The notes under the pieces are model-generated. The model made no database searches and had not been told where the DNA came from. It saw nothing but the letters and a program-made list of their open reading frames with translations. Made by a program: the position numbers and the translations under genes. From VRUE01 sp044867645 (GTDB taxonomy: Bacteria > Actinomycetota > Thermoleophilia > Solirubrobacterales > 70-9): a stretch of 64,000 nucleotides of DNA. Shown piece after piece: positions 24,344 through 33,039 of the stretch. The stretch's first letter is position 1; each line of letters starts with the position of its first letter. The stretch covers positions 1-64,000 of the forward strand of contig JBIOVI010000037.1 in NCBI GenBank assembly GCA_044867645.1. Direction: 5' to 3'.

Positions 24344-24814
24344 CTAGTTGTTTTTCAGCGTCAGCGTCAGCGTCGCGCCCTGGCAAGCGTCCTGGCTGAC
24401 ACCGGTGTCGTTCATCGTCAGCGTGCCGTTCGGCGTCACGGCCTGGTTGTTGCCGGTCGCGAAGGTTTTGTTGACGACGACGTCGGCCATCGTGAAGTCC
24501 GGGTTTCCGCCCGTGATCACGACGCTGCAGCTCGCGTGGCCCGCGTCAGCGGTGATTTTTTCCAGCGAGATCGTGCCGACCCGCTGTTTGCCGGAAGAGG
24601 GGTTGTCGACCGTCAGCGTGACCGGCGAGGACGAGCCCGGGTAGAGGTTGCCGGTCACGGTCCCTTTCAGAGTCACGGCCGAGCTGGTGCCAACGGTGGC
24701 GGTGGCCGTCCCCGAGCCGGAGGTCGTGAAGTACGCGTAGGCGCCGACGGCGACGGCCAGGACGCAAACGCCCGCGAGCGCGGTGAGGACCCGCTTCTTG
24801 GCGAGAAAATTCAT
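24344..24814 (-). CDS. Small exported protein with SipW-type leader
   Basis: 156 residues. KKRVLTALAGVCVLAVAVGA followed by YAYFTTSGSGTATA has the AYFT-type boundary of SipW-dependent exported proteins (TasA/camelysin-like). The mature part is a beta sandwich with two cysteines (HASCSVVITGG, SQDACQGATLTLTL). ATG 24814 was chosen because AAGGAG lies 6 nt upstream. It heads the operon with the two larger exported proteins; polymerising or scaffold roles are possible but unproven. No sipW-like peptidase is in the window. Confidence 0.72.
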   Translation of the reverse strand: MNFLAKKRVLTALAGVCVLAVAVGAYAYFTTSGSGTATATVGTSSAVTLKGTVTGNLYPGSSSPVTLTVDNPSSGKQRVGTISLEKITADAGHASCSVVITGGNPDFTMADVVVNKTFATGNNQAVTPNGTLTMNDTGVSQDACQGATLTLTLKNN

Positions 24815-24959
24815 GCATGTCTCCTTGCTTGAGCCGAGTACGAGTCCCGGCGATTCCCCCGGGCATCGACGCATTCCAGATCCGACTTGAGACAGGAAAC
24901 GGACAACGGGGACCATCCCCTTTTAGACAAAATGGAGCACGCCGACGGGGACGCCCCTA

Positions 24960-26390
24960 TTAGCGTGGCCTCGGTCCCCAATCGGGGCCGAAGTCCGAGG
25001 TGAACTTGCCTGGGCCTGCGTAGAGGAGGCGGGCTCCGGTGCCATCGGCGTTCATCACGTAGAGATCCGTGTTGCTCCTCTTTCCCGACCGGCTGAAGGC
25101 GATGCTGCGACCGTCGGGCGAGAAGACAGGGCCTCGGTCCGCGAAGGGGCCACTGGTCAGCGCGGTCCTATCTCCCCCGCTGGCCCGGATCGAGAAAATC
25201 CGGATGTGTCCACCTGAGTGGCCGTTGAAGACGATGCGATCCCCCGAAGGCGAGTAAGACGGCGATCCGTCCCCCGGTCTCGAGGTCAGGCGACGCAAGC
25301 CCAAGGTATTTGGGTTGACCGTGTAGAGGCCACCGCTGCCCTGGAAACGCGTGGAAAAGGCAACGCGACGCCCGTCGGGAGAGAACTCGGGCGTCCTCGC
25401 CGCGCCCGGACCCAACGTGAGCTGCTTCATTTCGCCGCTGGTGAGGTCGATCGCGAAGATCTGGGTCTCCCCGACACCCGGCGGCTGGGTGGCGACAGCG
25501 AGACGGTGGCCGTCAGGGGAAACCGCCAGCGAAAGGATCCTGTACTCGACCGGCGCAGGCAGGACTGGGGAGCCGAGCGCGTTCGCGGGCGCGGACAGGA
25601 GCTTGACGTAGATCTGGTTCTCGACCGCGAATTCGCGGTCGGCGACCTGGCGGACGTAGACAAAGCGCCGCCCGTCGGCGAAGACGACGGGCGAGTAGTC
25701 GATCTCGAGGCCTTCCGGGTCGGAGCCTCGCGTGATTCGCTTGGCGCCGGTTCCGTCCGGCTTCACCAGCCAGATCGCGTGGCTGTCGTGGGAAGCGGTA
25801 TTGCCGGCATCGCTACGAAATGCGATCGGTCCGTTGCGGCCGGGGAAGGCCGCCGCCTCCGCGCCGGGGCTCGAGCCGGTGGCCGCGCTGGGGAGCGAGA
25901 CGGGCGTCGCCGGCGGGGCCCCTGCTTTCAGCAGGGTCGCCAGGTAGATGACGACCGGAGTCGAGCCCAGGTTGGCCGCCTGGTGAATGTCCGAAGGCTG
26001 CTCGACGATCCACTGACCTGCCCGGATGCGACCGGTCTGTCCGGCCTCGATCGTGCGGACCGTTTGCGGCTGTTGGTCGGACTCGCCGCGACGAACGACC
26101 ACCGAGCCGTGCCGGACCGTGTAGGTGAGCACGCCGGACTGGATCCGGGCGACCTGCGTCCCGAGGTGATGGTGCAGTGCCAGCTCGGCGCCCGGCTGGA
26201 CGACCACACGGCTGAGGACCAGGTTGCGATTGGGGGCGCCCTGAACCCGGTCGGTCTGCGCCAGCGCATTGCGAATCGCGGCCGGTGCTGCTTGCGAGCG
26301 GCCGAAAGCGGCCGGCAGCAACGTTCCCAGCGCGAAGGCGCCGGTCAGCGCAAGGACGACGAGGAGGCGGCGCTGCGCAGCTTGGCTCAC
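24960..26390 (-). CDS. Exported cupin plus TolB/PD40 beta-propeller protein
   Basis: 476 residues. Signal peptide (LLVVLALTGAFALGTLLPAA), a cupin-like domain at about 50-150 (VVQPGAELALHHHLGTQVAR with a His cluster, WIVEQPSDIHQAAN), then a six-bladed propeller of PD40/WD40-like repeats (SPDGHRLAVAT, SPDGRRVAFST, SPSGDRIVFNG, SPDGRSIAFSR). Propellers of this type bind proteins or sugars; the cupin may bind metal. The fusion of both is unusual but the function cannot be read. Confidence 0.82.
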   Translation of the reverse strand: MSQAAQRRLLVVLALTGAFALGTLLPAAFGRSQAAPAAIRNALAQTDRVQGAPNRNLVLSRVVVQPGAELALHHHLGTQVARIQSGVLTYTVRHGSVVVRRGESDQQPQTVRTIEAGQTGRIRAGQWIVEQPSDIHQAANLGSTPVVIYLATLLKAGAPPATPVSLPSAATGSSPGAEAAAFPGRNGPIAFRSDAGNTASHDSHAIWLVKPDGTGAKRITRGSDPEGLEIDYSPVVFADGRRFVYVRQVADREFAVENQIYVKLLSAPANALGSPVLPAPVEYRILSLAVSPDGHRLAVATQPPGVGETQIFAIDLTSGEMKQLTLGPGAARTPEFSPDGRRVAFSTRFQGSGGLYTVNPNTLGLRRLTSRPGDGSPSYSPSGDRIVFNGHSGGHIRIFSIRASGGDRTALTSGPFADRGPVFSPDGRSIAFSRSGKRSNTDLYVMNADGTGARLLYAGPGKFTSDFGPDWGPRPR

Positions 26391-26462
26391 TGCGCAAGCA
26401 GACTAGGGTCCGCACCGGATGAGCCCGACGCCGCGCAAATCCCTCCAGCGAGGACTTCGGCC

Positions 26463-27392
26463 TTGCTGATCTGGGCTGCGGACCGGCCGGAGCGCGATGC
26501 GCTCGTCCTTCCCGATGGGATTGAAATCGCTTCCGTCCCCAGGCGGCCCTCCAACCATCCCGACCTGCCGAGGGTGGAGGTTCTCGTTCCTCCCTACCGA
26601 AGCCAGAGGACCCTGGAGGCGCTGCCAGGCATATCCGGCCTGCGCCTCGTGCAGGCGCTCGAGTCTGGGGTCGAGTGGCTCCTCCCCCACGTCCCGGCCG
26701 GCGTCCCGGTGTGCAACTCGCGCGGCGCCCACGACGCCGCCGTCGCCGAGTGGGTCGTCGGGGTCGTCCTGGCGATGCAGCGGCGACTGCCCGACCACCT
26801 ACGCGCCCAGCAACAGGGGCTATGGCGCGACGTCGTGGCCAAGGGCGAGTGGCTACCCCCGTACGCCGGCGACCTCGAGGGCTCCACGATCCTGATCGTC
26901 GGCTACGGCTCGATCGGCGCCGCGGTCGAGCGGCGGCTGGAGCCGTTCGGCGTCGAGTTCCTGCGCGTCGCTCGCACCGCCAGGCGCGAGGTGCAGCCCT
27001 CCGAGGCGCTGCCGAGCCTGCTCGCAAGCGCCGATGTCGTCGTCTTGCTGGTCCCCCTGACTGCCGCCACCGAACACCTGATCGACGCCGATCTGCTGCA
27101 GGCGATGAAACCCGGAGCGCTGCTGGTCAACGCCGGCCGCGGGCTCCTGGTCGACCAAGACGCGCTGACAGAAGCTCTTTATGACGGCCGCATCCGCGCG
27201 GCGCTCGACGTCACCGACCCAGAGCCACTGCCGCAGGACAGCAGTCTCTGGTCGGCGCCCAACCTCCTGCTCACTCCCCATATGGCCGGCGACACCCCCC
27301 GTCGCTACCAGCGCTCCTGGCAGCTGGTCGGAGAGCAGGTCGAGCGGCTGCTCGACGGGCGGCCGCTGGTGAATCTCGTCGAGCGCGACTAG
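26463..27392 (+). CDS. D-isomer-specific 2-hydroxyacid dehydrogenase
   Basis: 309 residues. NAD-binding GYGSIGAAVERRL, the segment LVNAGRGLLVDQDALTEAL with the substrate Arg, ALDVTDPEPLPQDS with Asp/Glu, and the catalytic His in LLTPHMAG are all there. TTG 26463 begins the domain and has GAGGA 8 nt upstream; the longer frame is antisense to the propeller gene. It reduces 2-keto acids or oxidises D-hydroxy acids; substrate unknown. Its stop and that of the convergent DUF2252 gene share one CTAG. Confidence 0.9.
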   Translation: MLIWAADRPERDALVLPDGIEIASVPRRPSNHPDLPRVEVLVPPYRSQRTLEALPGISGLRLVQALESGVEWLLPHVPAGVPVCNSRGAHDAAVAEWVVGVVLAMQRRLPDHLRAQQQGLWRDVVAKGEWLPPYAGDLEGSTILIVGYGSIGAAVERRLEPFGVEFLRVARTARREVQPSEALPSLLASADVVVLLVPLTAATEHLIDADLLQAMKPGALLVNAGRGLLVDQDALTEALYDGRIRAALDVTDPEPLPQDSSLWSAPNLLLTPHMAGDTPRRYQRSWQLVGEQVERLLDGRPLVNLVERD

Positions 27393-28786
27393 AGCTGCTC
27401 GGCTTCGATGCGGCCCTCGTCGACGGCTGTCTGGAGAGACTCGTAGTCGCGTTCGTTCTGATCGGCATAGATCTCCGCAAACTCGGCGAGAGCGCGATCG
27501 AAGGTGTCCCCTTTGCCGAGGTAGGCGCCGATCGCGATCCGGTCGCCGCCGCGGGCGTGGGCGTGGGCCAGCGTCACGCCGCAGACCTCGCCGTAGGCGG
27601 TCAGAGCGCGTGGGTCCATCGACTCAACCTTCACCGAGCCCTTCCAGTCCCAGAGCTGGCGAACGTAGAAGTCGCGCGGCTCGCCATCGACGCCCTCTAC
27701 TTTCATCCAGCCGAGCAGGATGTCGCTTGCCGCCTGCATCGACCGCTGTCCCTGGACGACGCGCTCGCCCTGATTGGCGAATACGCACGGCGTCGCGTAC
27801 GGCTCGAGCACCGAGTGCTGCGCTTCCTTGACCTGGAGAAAGAGCGGATCTTGCTCGTCGCGGCCCAGCATCAGGACGATCCAGGCGCGGGTCCCGACGC
27901 TGCCCACCCCAACCACTTTGAAGGCGGCGTCGACGAAGCGATAGCCGTCGAGCAGGGCGCGACGGTCGAGGTCGAGCGAGTCGCGGTAGCTGGAGAGGGC
28001 CTCCAGCACCCTGGCTTCGATGTCCACGCTCCCGGCCTCGCCCACCAGCTCGTCGAAGGGAACGATCAGCGGCGGGTCGCTGACGATGCGCGGCGCTCCG
28101 TCGACTTCGCGCACGAGCTTCGAGAAGGCGCGCATCCGGTCCTTGCGGCGGGCCTTATCGACACCCCGCTCGAACGTCTTCTGCTCCTCCCCGCTTGCCG
28201 CCGCCGCCCAGCCTTTGGCGATCGCATCCAAATCGAGCCGCTGGTACCAGACTTCGAGGTTGCCCATCGTCGCCAGATCGCGCATCGTCTTCCGGTATTC
28301 GGCCACCGTCGCCCGCACGATGCCGAGTCGCTGCCGCCGGTCGAAGCCGCGCTCCCGCCCGGCCACAGCCAGGCTCGCCGCAAGGCGCTTGACGTCCCAC
28401 TCCCAGGGGCCGGGCAGCGTCTCGTCGAAGTCGTTGACGTCGAAGACGAGCTCGCGCTCCGGAGAGGCGAAGGCGCCGAAATTCGAGAGGTGGGCATCTC
28501 CGCAGAGCTGGACCTCGAACCCGGACCGCGGGGTACCGGCAAGGTCAGCCGCCATCACCGCCGCGGCGCCCCGGTAGAAGGCGAACGGCGAGGCCAGCAT
28601 GCGGCCATAGCGCAGAGGAACGAGCTGGCCCACCCGGGAGGTGGCCTGCTGCTCCAGCAACTCAACCGGATCCACTCGATCGACGGCCGGCTCCCACTCG
28701 CCGAGGCTCGAGCGGTGCGCCGCGGAGCGGGCGGCCTTGCCCGTGGCGGCGCGCTCCGCCGGCGTTCCCGGAGAAGACACGGTCAT
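27389..28786 (-). CDS. DUF2252 protein (kinase-like fold)
   Basis: 465 residues. RYGRMLASPFAFYRGAAAVM, QLCGDAHLSNFGAFASPERE, FDVNDFDETLPGPWEWDVKR and HSVLEPYATPCVFANQGERV are the DUF2252 hallmarks. The GDAHLSNFG and DVNDFDE pair look like the catalytic and metal loops of an aminoglycoside-phosphotransferase/kinase fold. Substrate unknown. Runs convergent to the dehydrogenase. Confidence 0.9.
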   Translation of the reverse strand: MTVSSPGTPAERAATGKAARSAAHRSSLGEWEPAVDRVDPVELLEQQATSRVGQLVPLRYGRMLASPFAFYRGAAAVMAADLAGTPRSGFEVQLCGDAHLSNFGAFASPERELVFDVNDFDETLPGPWEWDVKRLAASLAVAGRERGFDRRQRLGIVRATVAEYRKTMRDLATMGNLEVWYQRLDLDAIAKGWAAAASGEEQKTFERGVDKARRKDRMRAFSKLVREVDGAPRIVSDPPLIVPFDELVGEAGSVDIEARVLEALSSYRDSLDLDRRALLDGYRFVDAAFKVVGVGSVGTRAWIVLMLGRDEQDPLFLQVKEAQHSVLEPYATPCVFANQGERVVQGQRSMQAASDILLGWMKVEGVDGEPRDFYVRQLWDWKGSVKVESMDPRALTAYGEVCGVTLAHAHARGGDRIAIGAYLGKGDTFDRALAEFAEIYADQNERDYESLQTAVDEGRIEAEQL

Positions 28787-28808
28787 GAGGCGAAAGCTCT
28801 TCGTTGTG

Positions 28809-29435
28809 TCATGTCCCAGCTCCCTCCTCGATGGCGACGACCAACGCTAGCTCCAGCCACTTGAAATGGCAATCGACCTCACCGAAACCGGCAGCGCGCA
28901 GCCATTCCATCTGTGCGCTCAGATCCGCGAGCCGGTCGGCGGGATCGTCCTCGACGCGGCCGATCTCGCGACGGAAACGCTCGTGCAGCCGGGGGCTGGC
29001 CGAGCTGACTAGGTCGAGATTGACGAACACGCCTCCGGGGGCGAGCAAATCGTGAACCTCGGCGAACAGCTCCCGCTTGCGCTCGTCCTCGAGGTGGTGG
29101 ATCGCCAGCCCGGAGACAACCGCGTCGAACCGCCCCGACTCCGCCAAGGGCACGGCCAGATCGTGCATTCGCAGCTCGAGCGACGAATCGGTGCCGAAGC
29201 GATCGGCGGCGCGGTCGAGCATCGGCCTAGAGGAGTCGATGCCAACCCCACGCGCCGCCGGATGACGCTCGCGGACCAGGCACAGCAGCCGGCCGTCGCC
29301 GGTGCCGAGGTCGAGGAAGCGGTCGACTCGCCCGGGCAGGGCCTCCAGCAGCATCTCCTCAGCGACCCGTCGGTGCGGAATCTCTCGCGAGAGATACTCG
29401 GCGACCCGGCCCGCGTCCGACCAATCATCCGCCAT
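28809..29435 (-). CDS. Class I SAM-dependent methyltransferase
   Basis: 208 residues. SAM-binding motif I FLDLGTGDGRLL, acidic motif II GVGIDSSRPML, and post-motif FDAVVSGLAIHHLEDE. ATG 29435 is used; ATG 29444 nine bases upstream is also in frame. Substrate unknown. Its 5' end overlaps the CYTH gene, suggesting co-translation. Confidence 0.87.
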   Translation of the reverse strand: MADDWSDAGRVAEYLSREIPHRRVAEEMLLEALPGRVDRFLDLGTGDGRLLCLVRERHPAARGVGIDSSRPMLDRAADRFGTDSSLELRMHDLAVPLAESGRFDAVVSGLAIHHLEDERKRELFAEVHDLLAPGGVFVNLDLVSSASPRLHERFRREIGRVEDDPADRLADLSAQMEWLRAAGFGEVDCHFKWLELALVVAIEEGAGT

Positions 29436-30000
29436 GGCATCCAACTCCAGCAGTGCGTCGTTCAGCCCAGAGGTCGCAGTAGCTCCCTCCGATCAGGTCC
29501 GAATCGGCGATTCCGAACGCCCTACTTAACTCCCCGACTCGCTCCTCGCAGACTGCAACCTCAGCCGTCGCTGGAACCGGTGCCTCAAACTCGATGAAGC
29601 CACCCAGTCCCTCCACCTCGTCGAGATGGATCCGCACCCCTTTCCAAAGGAAAAGGCGACGCTCTTTGACGATCACGACCTCGATGCCGAGCGTGTCAGT
29701 GAGCGCGTCCTTCAACTCCCCGGCCTGCCCGACCTCGACGATGCGGTAATTACTCTGCCTCGATTCCGCTCGGTTAGAGCGTCGGTAGGCGATCAGCTGC
29801 GGCTTGGCCCCGTCCTCCTCGCGCAGCTTTAGCCGTCCCCGGGGGGCCTGGAAGTAAGTATCGCGCTGGCGCAGCAGGCCCCGCGGCTCGGCGCCGAGCT
29901 CGTCGCAGATCGCGAGCGAGCGCTCAGGACTCGGGTCCCTCGCCTTGAGCTCGACGTTGCAGCGTGGCTCTGAGATGGACGCAGAATATGGCCGTCCCAC
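29425..30000 (-). CDS. CYTH-domain (class IV adenylate cyclase-like) protein
   Basis: About 191 residues. The N-terminal VELKAR (ExK signature), LLRQRDTYFQAP, GRLKLREED and the late EFEAPVP are the strand motifs of the CYTH tunnel fold, which binds triphosphates with divalent metal. Members act as adenylate cyclases, triphosphatases or of unknown specificity. The start is uncertain: GTG 30000 or GTG 30045, and no good ribosome site is visible. Divergent from dtd. Confidence 0.78.
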   Translation of the reverse strand: MGRPYSASISEPRCNVELKARDPSPERSLAICDELGAEPRGLLRQRDTYFQAPRGRLKLREEDGAKPQLIAYRRSNRAESRQSNYRIVEVGQAGELKDALTDTLGIEVVIVKERRLFLWKGVRIHLDEVEGLGGFIEFEAPVPATAEVAVCEERVGELSRAFGIADSDLIGGSYCDLWAERRTAGVGCHGG

Positions 30001-30035
30001 CGGTGTAGCTTTGCCGGCGTGCGTGGGAGCAAGAT

Positions 30036-30452
30036 GTGAGGGCACTTGTCCAACGGGTCAGCCAGGCGGCGGTCGACGTCGAGGGCGAGCGGGTTGCTCA
30101 GATCGGGCCCGGGATGCTGGTCCTGCTCGGCGTCGGCCGCGACGACGGCGAGCAGGATGCCGACCGGCTGGCGGAGAAGGTGCTGGCGCTGCGCATCTTC
30201 GACGACGCCGAGGGCCGGATGAACGAGCCGCTGGGCGAGCGCGAGGTGCTCTGCGTCAGCCAGTTCACGCTGTACGGGGACGCCCGCAAGGGCAACCGTC
30301 CCAGCTACGTCGCCGCCGCTCCGGCCGAGCTGGCCGAGCCGCTCTACGACCGCTTCTGCGAGCGCCTCGGCGCCGCCAAGGGAGTCTTCGGCGCCTGCAT
30401 GGGCGTCGCTTTGGTCAACGACGGGCCGGTGACCCTGCTGGTCGAGGTCTGA
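30036..30452 (+). CDS. dtd: D-aminoacyl-tRNA deacylase
   Basis: 138 residues, the usual length. The two catalytic motifs SQFTLYGD and ALVNDGPVTL (NGPVT-type Gly-cisPro) are intact, and MRALVQRVSQAAVDVEGE is the typical N-terminus. Recycles D-aminoacyl-tRNA and Gly-tRNA(Ala). The 5' end overlaps the divergent CYTH gene region. Confidence 0.95.
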   Translation: MRALVQRVSQAAVDVEGERVAQIGPGMLVLLGVGRDDGEQDADRLAEKVLALRIFDDAEGRMNEPLGEREVLCVSQFTLYGDARKGNRPSYVAAAPAELAEPLYDRFCERLGAAKGVFGACMGVALVNDGPVTLLVEV

Positions 30453-30466
30453 CGGATACTTCCCCC

Positions 30467-31315
30467 GTGGAGCAACCGGCCGAACGCAACGGTGCGATCG
30501 AGGTCGAAGGGCGGCGACTCGCCTGGCGATCGGTCGGCGAGGGCCCGCCCCTGGTGCTCATCACCGGCTATTCGGGCGCCGCCGCCGGCTGGGACCCCGA
30601 GTTTCTCTCGGCGCTGGGGCGATCCTTCGAGGTGATCTGCCCGGACAATCGCGGCATCGGCGACTCTGAGCTGGGCGAGCTGGTCGAGCCGCTGACGGTC
30701 GACGCGATGGCGGCCGACGTGGAGGCGCTGCTCGACGCGCTCGAGATCGACCGCCTGCCGGTCGCCGGCTGGTCGATGGGCGGCTTCATCGCTCAGGCGC
30801 TGGCCGCGCGGGCGCCGGCTCGTGTGGAGGCGCTGGTGCTGCTCGCCACCAATCCGGGCGGCGCCACGTCAGTACCGGCGGACCCAGAGGCCATGGCACA
30901 GCTGACCGACCACTCGGGCGCGCCGCGCGAGCAGGCGACCCGGCTGATCGAGCTTCTCTTCCCGCCGGCCGTGGCGACCGATTTCGATCGGAGCATCGGC
31001 GACCTCGTGGCCGAAGCACGAGCCGAGCTGTCGCCGGCGGCGCTCCGCGCGCAGCAGGAGGCGCTGGGCACCTGGGCCGGCGTGGAGCCGCCCCGTCGGG
31101 AAGACGGCACGCCGCTGCCCGTCCTCGCCGCCAGCGGCACCGAAGATGCCGTGATCCAGCCCGAGAACACGAACCGGTTGGCCGCCCACTGGCTCAACTG
31201 CAGGGTCGAGTACTTCGAGAACTGCGGGCACGCCTTCATGGCGCAGGAGCCGGAGCGGCTCGCCACACTGATCGTGTCCTTCCTCGACGACCGCGCCGTC
31301 GCTCAGCCGACCTGA
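30467..31315 (+). CDS. Alpha/beta hydrolase
   Basis: 282 residues. Oxyanion-side LVLITGYSG, PDNRGIGDSE (HG/DxRGxGxS element), nucleophile elbow AGWSMGGF, a likely acid in ASGTEDAVIQ and terminal His in ENCGHAF. GTG 30467 is 14 bp after dtd, so the two are probably co-transcribed. Substrate unknown. Confidence 0.88.
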   Translation: MEQPAERNGAIEVEGRRLAWRSVGEGPPLVLITGYSGAAAGWDPEFLSALGRSFEVICPDNRGIGDSELGELVEPLTVDAMAADVEALLDALEIDRLPVAGWSMGGFIAQALAARAPARVEALVLLATNPGGATSVPADPEAMAQLTDHSGAPREQATRLIELLFPPAVATDFDRSIGDLVAEARAELSPAALRAQQEALGTWAGVEPPRREDGTPLPVLAASGTEDAVIQPENTNRLAAHWLNCRVEYFENCGHAFMAQEPERLATLIVSFLDDRAVAQPT

Positions 31316-31599
31316 TCGCTGAGGCTGAACAGCACTTTGCCGTTCGATATCGACGCGTCGAGCTTCTTGTCGTCGAGCATCTCCGCCGCAACCGGCTCGA
31401 TGCAGACCTCGACATCCTCGGCCGTAACAACCTCGTCCTCTGGCGCCGGCGACTCCGTGACGGAAACCGCAAAGCCGCTTTCCGCATCTGGCTCAGGCGC
31501 CGGCTCGGCGCTGATTCGGAAGGTCGCGCCCTCGGGAACGTCCTCTGAGGCGAGTATGCCCCGGATTGCCTCTGCCGCCTCGCTGCTGATCTCGAGCAT
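31303..31599 (-). CDS. HesB/IscA-like protein
   Basis: 98 residues. MLEISSEAAEAIRGIL and GATFRISAEP are the N-terminal signature of the HesB/IscA (Fe-S biogenesis) family. The three cysteines of true IscA are missing: the only cysteine is in EDVEVCIEPV, so scaffold function is doubtful. Its stop region overlaps the convergent hydrolase by 13 bp. Confidence 0.65.
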   Translation of the reverse strand: MLEISSEAAEAIRGILASEDVPEGATFRISAEPAPEPDAESGFAVSVTESPAPEDEVVTAEDVEVCIEPVAAEMLDDKKLDASISNGKVLFSLSDQVG

Positions 31600-31671
31600 G
31601 AACTCCCTTCCGTTGACGGGAAACGTGAACTACCCGAGGGCGAGGAGCGAAAACATCGTCTTACCCGAGCG

Positions 31672-32233
31672 ATGCTTGCAAGAATCGCCGGAATGGACTC
31701 GGGGGAGGAGACGGCCGCGGCGGAACCGACGATCGCAGTGCGCCTGGCTGCCGGGGCGTCGGAGCTGGGTTCGGTCGAGCCGCTCTGGAACGCGCTCCAA
31801 GAGCACCACGCCCAGATCGCCCCGCGGCTCGGCACACGCGTCCCCCGCGATCTCGGCGACGCGTGGCGGGTGCGCCGCGCCAAGTACGAACACTGGCTAG
31901 AAGACCCGGATACCTTCTTCGTCGTCGCCGAAACGGCGGGTCGGCCCGGTCGGCTACGCATTCGTCACGATTGGCCCCGGCTACGCGTCTTGGGACACTG
32001 GCGAGCGCGCCGCGGTGCTAGAGACGCTGTCGGTGCTGCCGGATCTTCGCGGAGGCGGCGTTGGCGCGATGCTGATCGAGACGGTTTGGAGCCGGCTCGA
32101 AGAGAAGAGCATCGACGACATGGCGATCACGACGACGAAGACCAACGTCGACGCCCATCGCTTCTACGAACGGCACGGGTTCGAGCAGAGCTTCACCGTC
32201 TATCACGGCACGCGGCACGGCACGTCTAGCTGA
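31672..32233 (+). pseudogene. GNAT N-acetyltransferase, frameshifted
   Basis: The first part (to about 31945; EPLWNALQEHHAQIAPRLG, DTFFVVAET) and the second part (VGYAFVTIGPGYASWDTGER, acetyl-CoA loop LPDLRGGGVGAMLIE, then FYERHGFEQ) form one GNAT domain but sit in different frames. The switch lies at about 31940-31960 in a G/C-rich run and equals one extra or two missing bases. A sequencing error there is quite possible; otherwise it is a recent pseudogene. Confidence 0.7.
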
Positions 32234-32866
32234 CTATCGGCCCAGCGCCTCGTCGATGAACGGTCCGAGCAGCTCGCCAGTGCGCGCGGCGGTGGTGTCG
32301 GGGGAGTCGCCGGGGGCGGTGATGTGGCTGATCGCGAGGCGGACGAGGGTCTCGGCGAGAAGCCGTGCCTTCTCAGCTGGAGCCTCGGGCCAGCCCTCCT
32401 CGATCACAGCCGTGAGGCGGGCGGTCGCCCACTGGACCACGGGCATGCCCTGGGTGGTGACGAAGGGGAGCATGCCGCCGGTGCCGTCGTCGCTGAGCAG
32501 GATCCGCACCAGCGGGTCCTCGCCGGCGCTGCGCAAGAACGTCTCCAGCGCGGCACCGACCGCGGCGCGGGGATCGTCGAGGTGTTCGCGGACGGCGGTC
32601 TCGACCCCGTCGAGGAAGCGTTCGCCCTCGTGGATGACGAAGGCCTGGGCGAACTCGTCGCGGCTGCCGAACTCCTTGTAGAGGGTCTGGCGGCTGACCC
32701 CGGCGGCGCTCGCCACCTCGGCCATCGTGATCTCCGACCAGGCGCGCTGTTGCAGCTCGTCGCGGGCAGCCGCGAAGAGGGTCTCGCGCAGGAGTTGTCG
32801 GGCCGCCTGAGGGTAGGGAGTGCGCGCCGCCGCCACGGCATCAATCGTCGCAGCAGAAGCAGTCAA
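32234..32866 (-). CDS. TetR-family regulator of the alkane hydroxylase operon
   Basis: 210 residues. LREtLFAAARDEL and the HTH ITMAEVASAAGVSRQTLYKE are classic TetR/AcrR; the remainder is the ligand domain. Starting at TTG 32866 overlaps the rubredoxin stop as TTGA; GTG 32836 is an alternative. Together with alkB and rubredoxin it mirrors the AlkU-type arrangement of Rhodococcus alkane loci. It likely binds the palindrome upstream of alkB. Confidence 0.88.
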   Translation of the reverse strand: MTASAATIDAVAAARTPYPQAARQLLRETLFAAARDELQQRAWSEITMAEVASAAGVSRQTLYKEFGSRDEFAQAFVIHEGERFLDGVETAVREHLDDPRAAVGAALETFLRSAGEDPLVRILLSDDGTGGMLPFVTTQGMPVVQWATARLTAVIEEGWPEAPAEKARLLAETLVRLAISHITAPGDSPDTTAARTGELLGPFIDEALGR

Positions 32867-33039
32867 TCGTCCGCCCCGGTCCCCGGCTCGAAGTCGACCT
32901 TGTCGCGCACCCCGCAATCGGGGCAGTGCCAGTCATCGGGCACCTCGCTCCAGGGCGTGCCGGGCGGGAAGCCCTCGCGCGGATGACCCGCGGCCTCGTC
33001 GTAGACGTAGCCGCAGCCGGGACAGTGCCAAGCGCTCAC
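32863..33039 (-). CDS. Rubredoxin
   Basis: 58 residues. Two Cys pairs, WHCPGCGYVYDEAAGH and DDWHCPDCGVRDK, with the PREGFPPGTPWSEVP loop, define a rubredoxin that transfers electrons to AlkB. GTG 33039 overlaps the alkB stop (GTGA), and its own stop overlaps the TetR start, so the three genes are translationally chained. Confidence 0.95.
   Translation of the reverse strand: MSAWHCPGCGYVYDEAAGHPREGFPPGTPWSEVPDDWHCPDCGVRDKVDFEPGTGADD

Noticed and set aside
24905..24925. GGGGACCATCCCCTTTT as a plus-strand terminator
   Set aside because: No plus-strand gene ends nearby; it lies in the leader of the minus-strand exported-protein operon.
25218..26462. N-terminal extension of the 2-hydroxyacid dehydrogenase frame
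   Set aside because: It is antisense to the propeller gene; homology and a ribosome site start at 26463.
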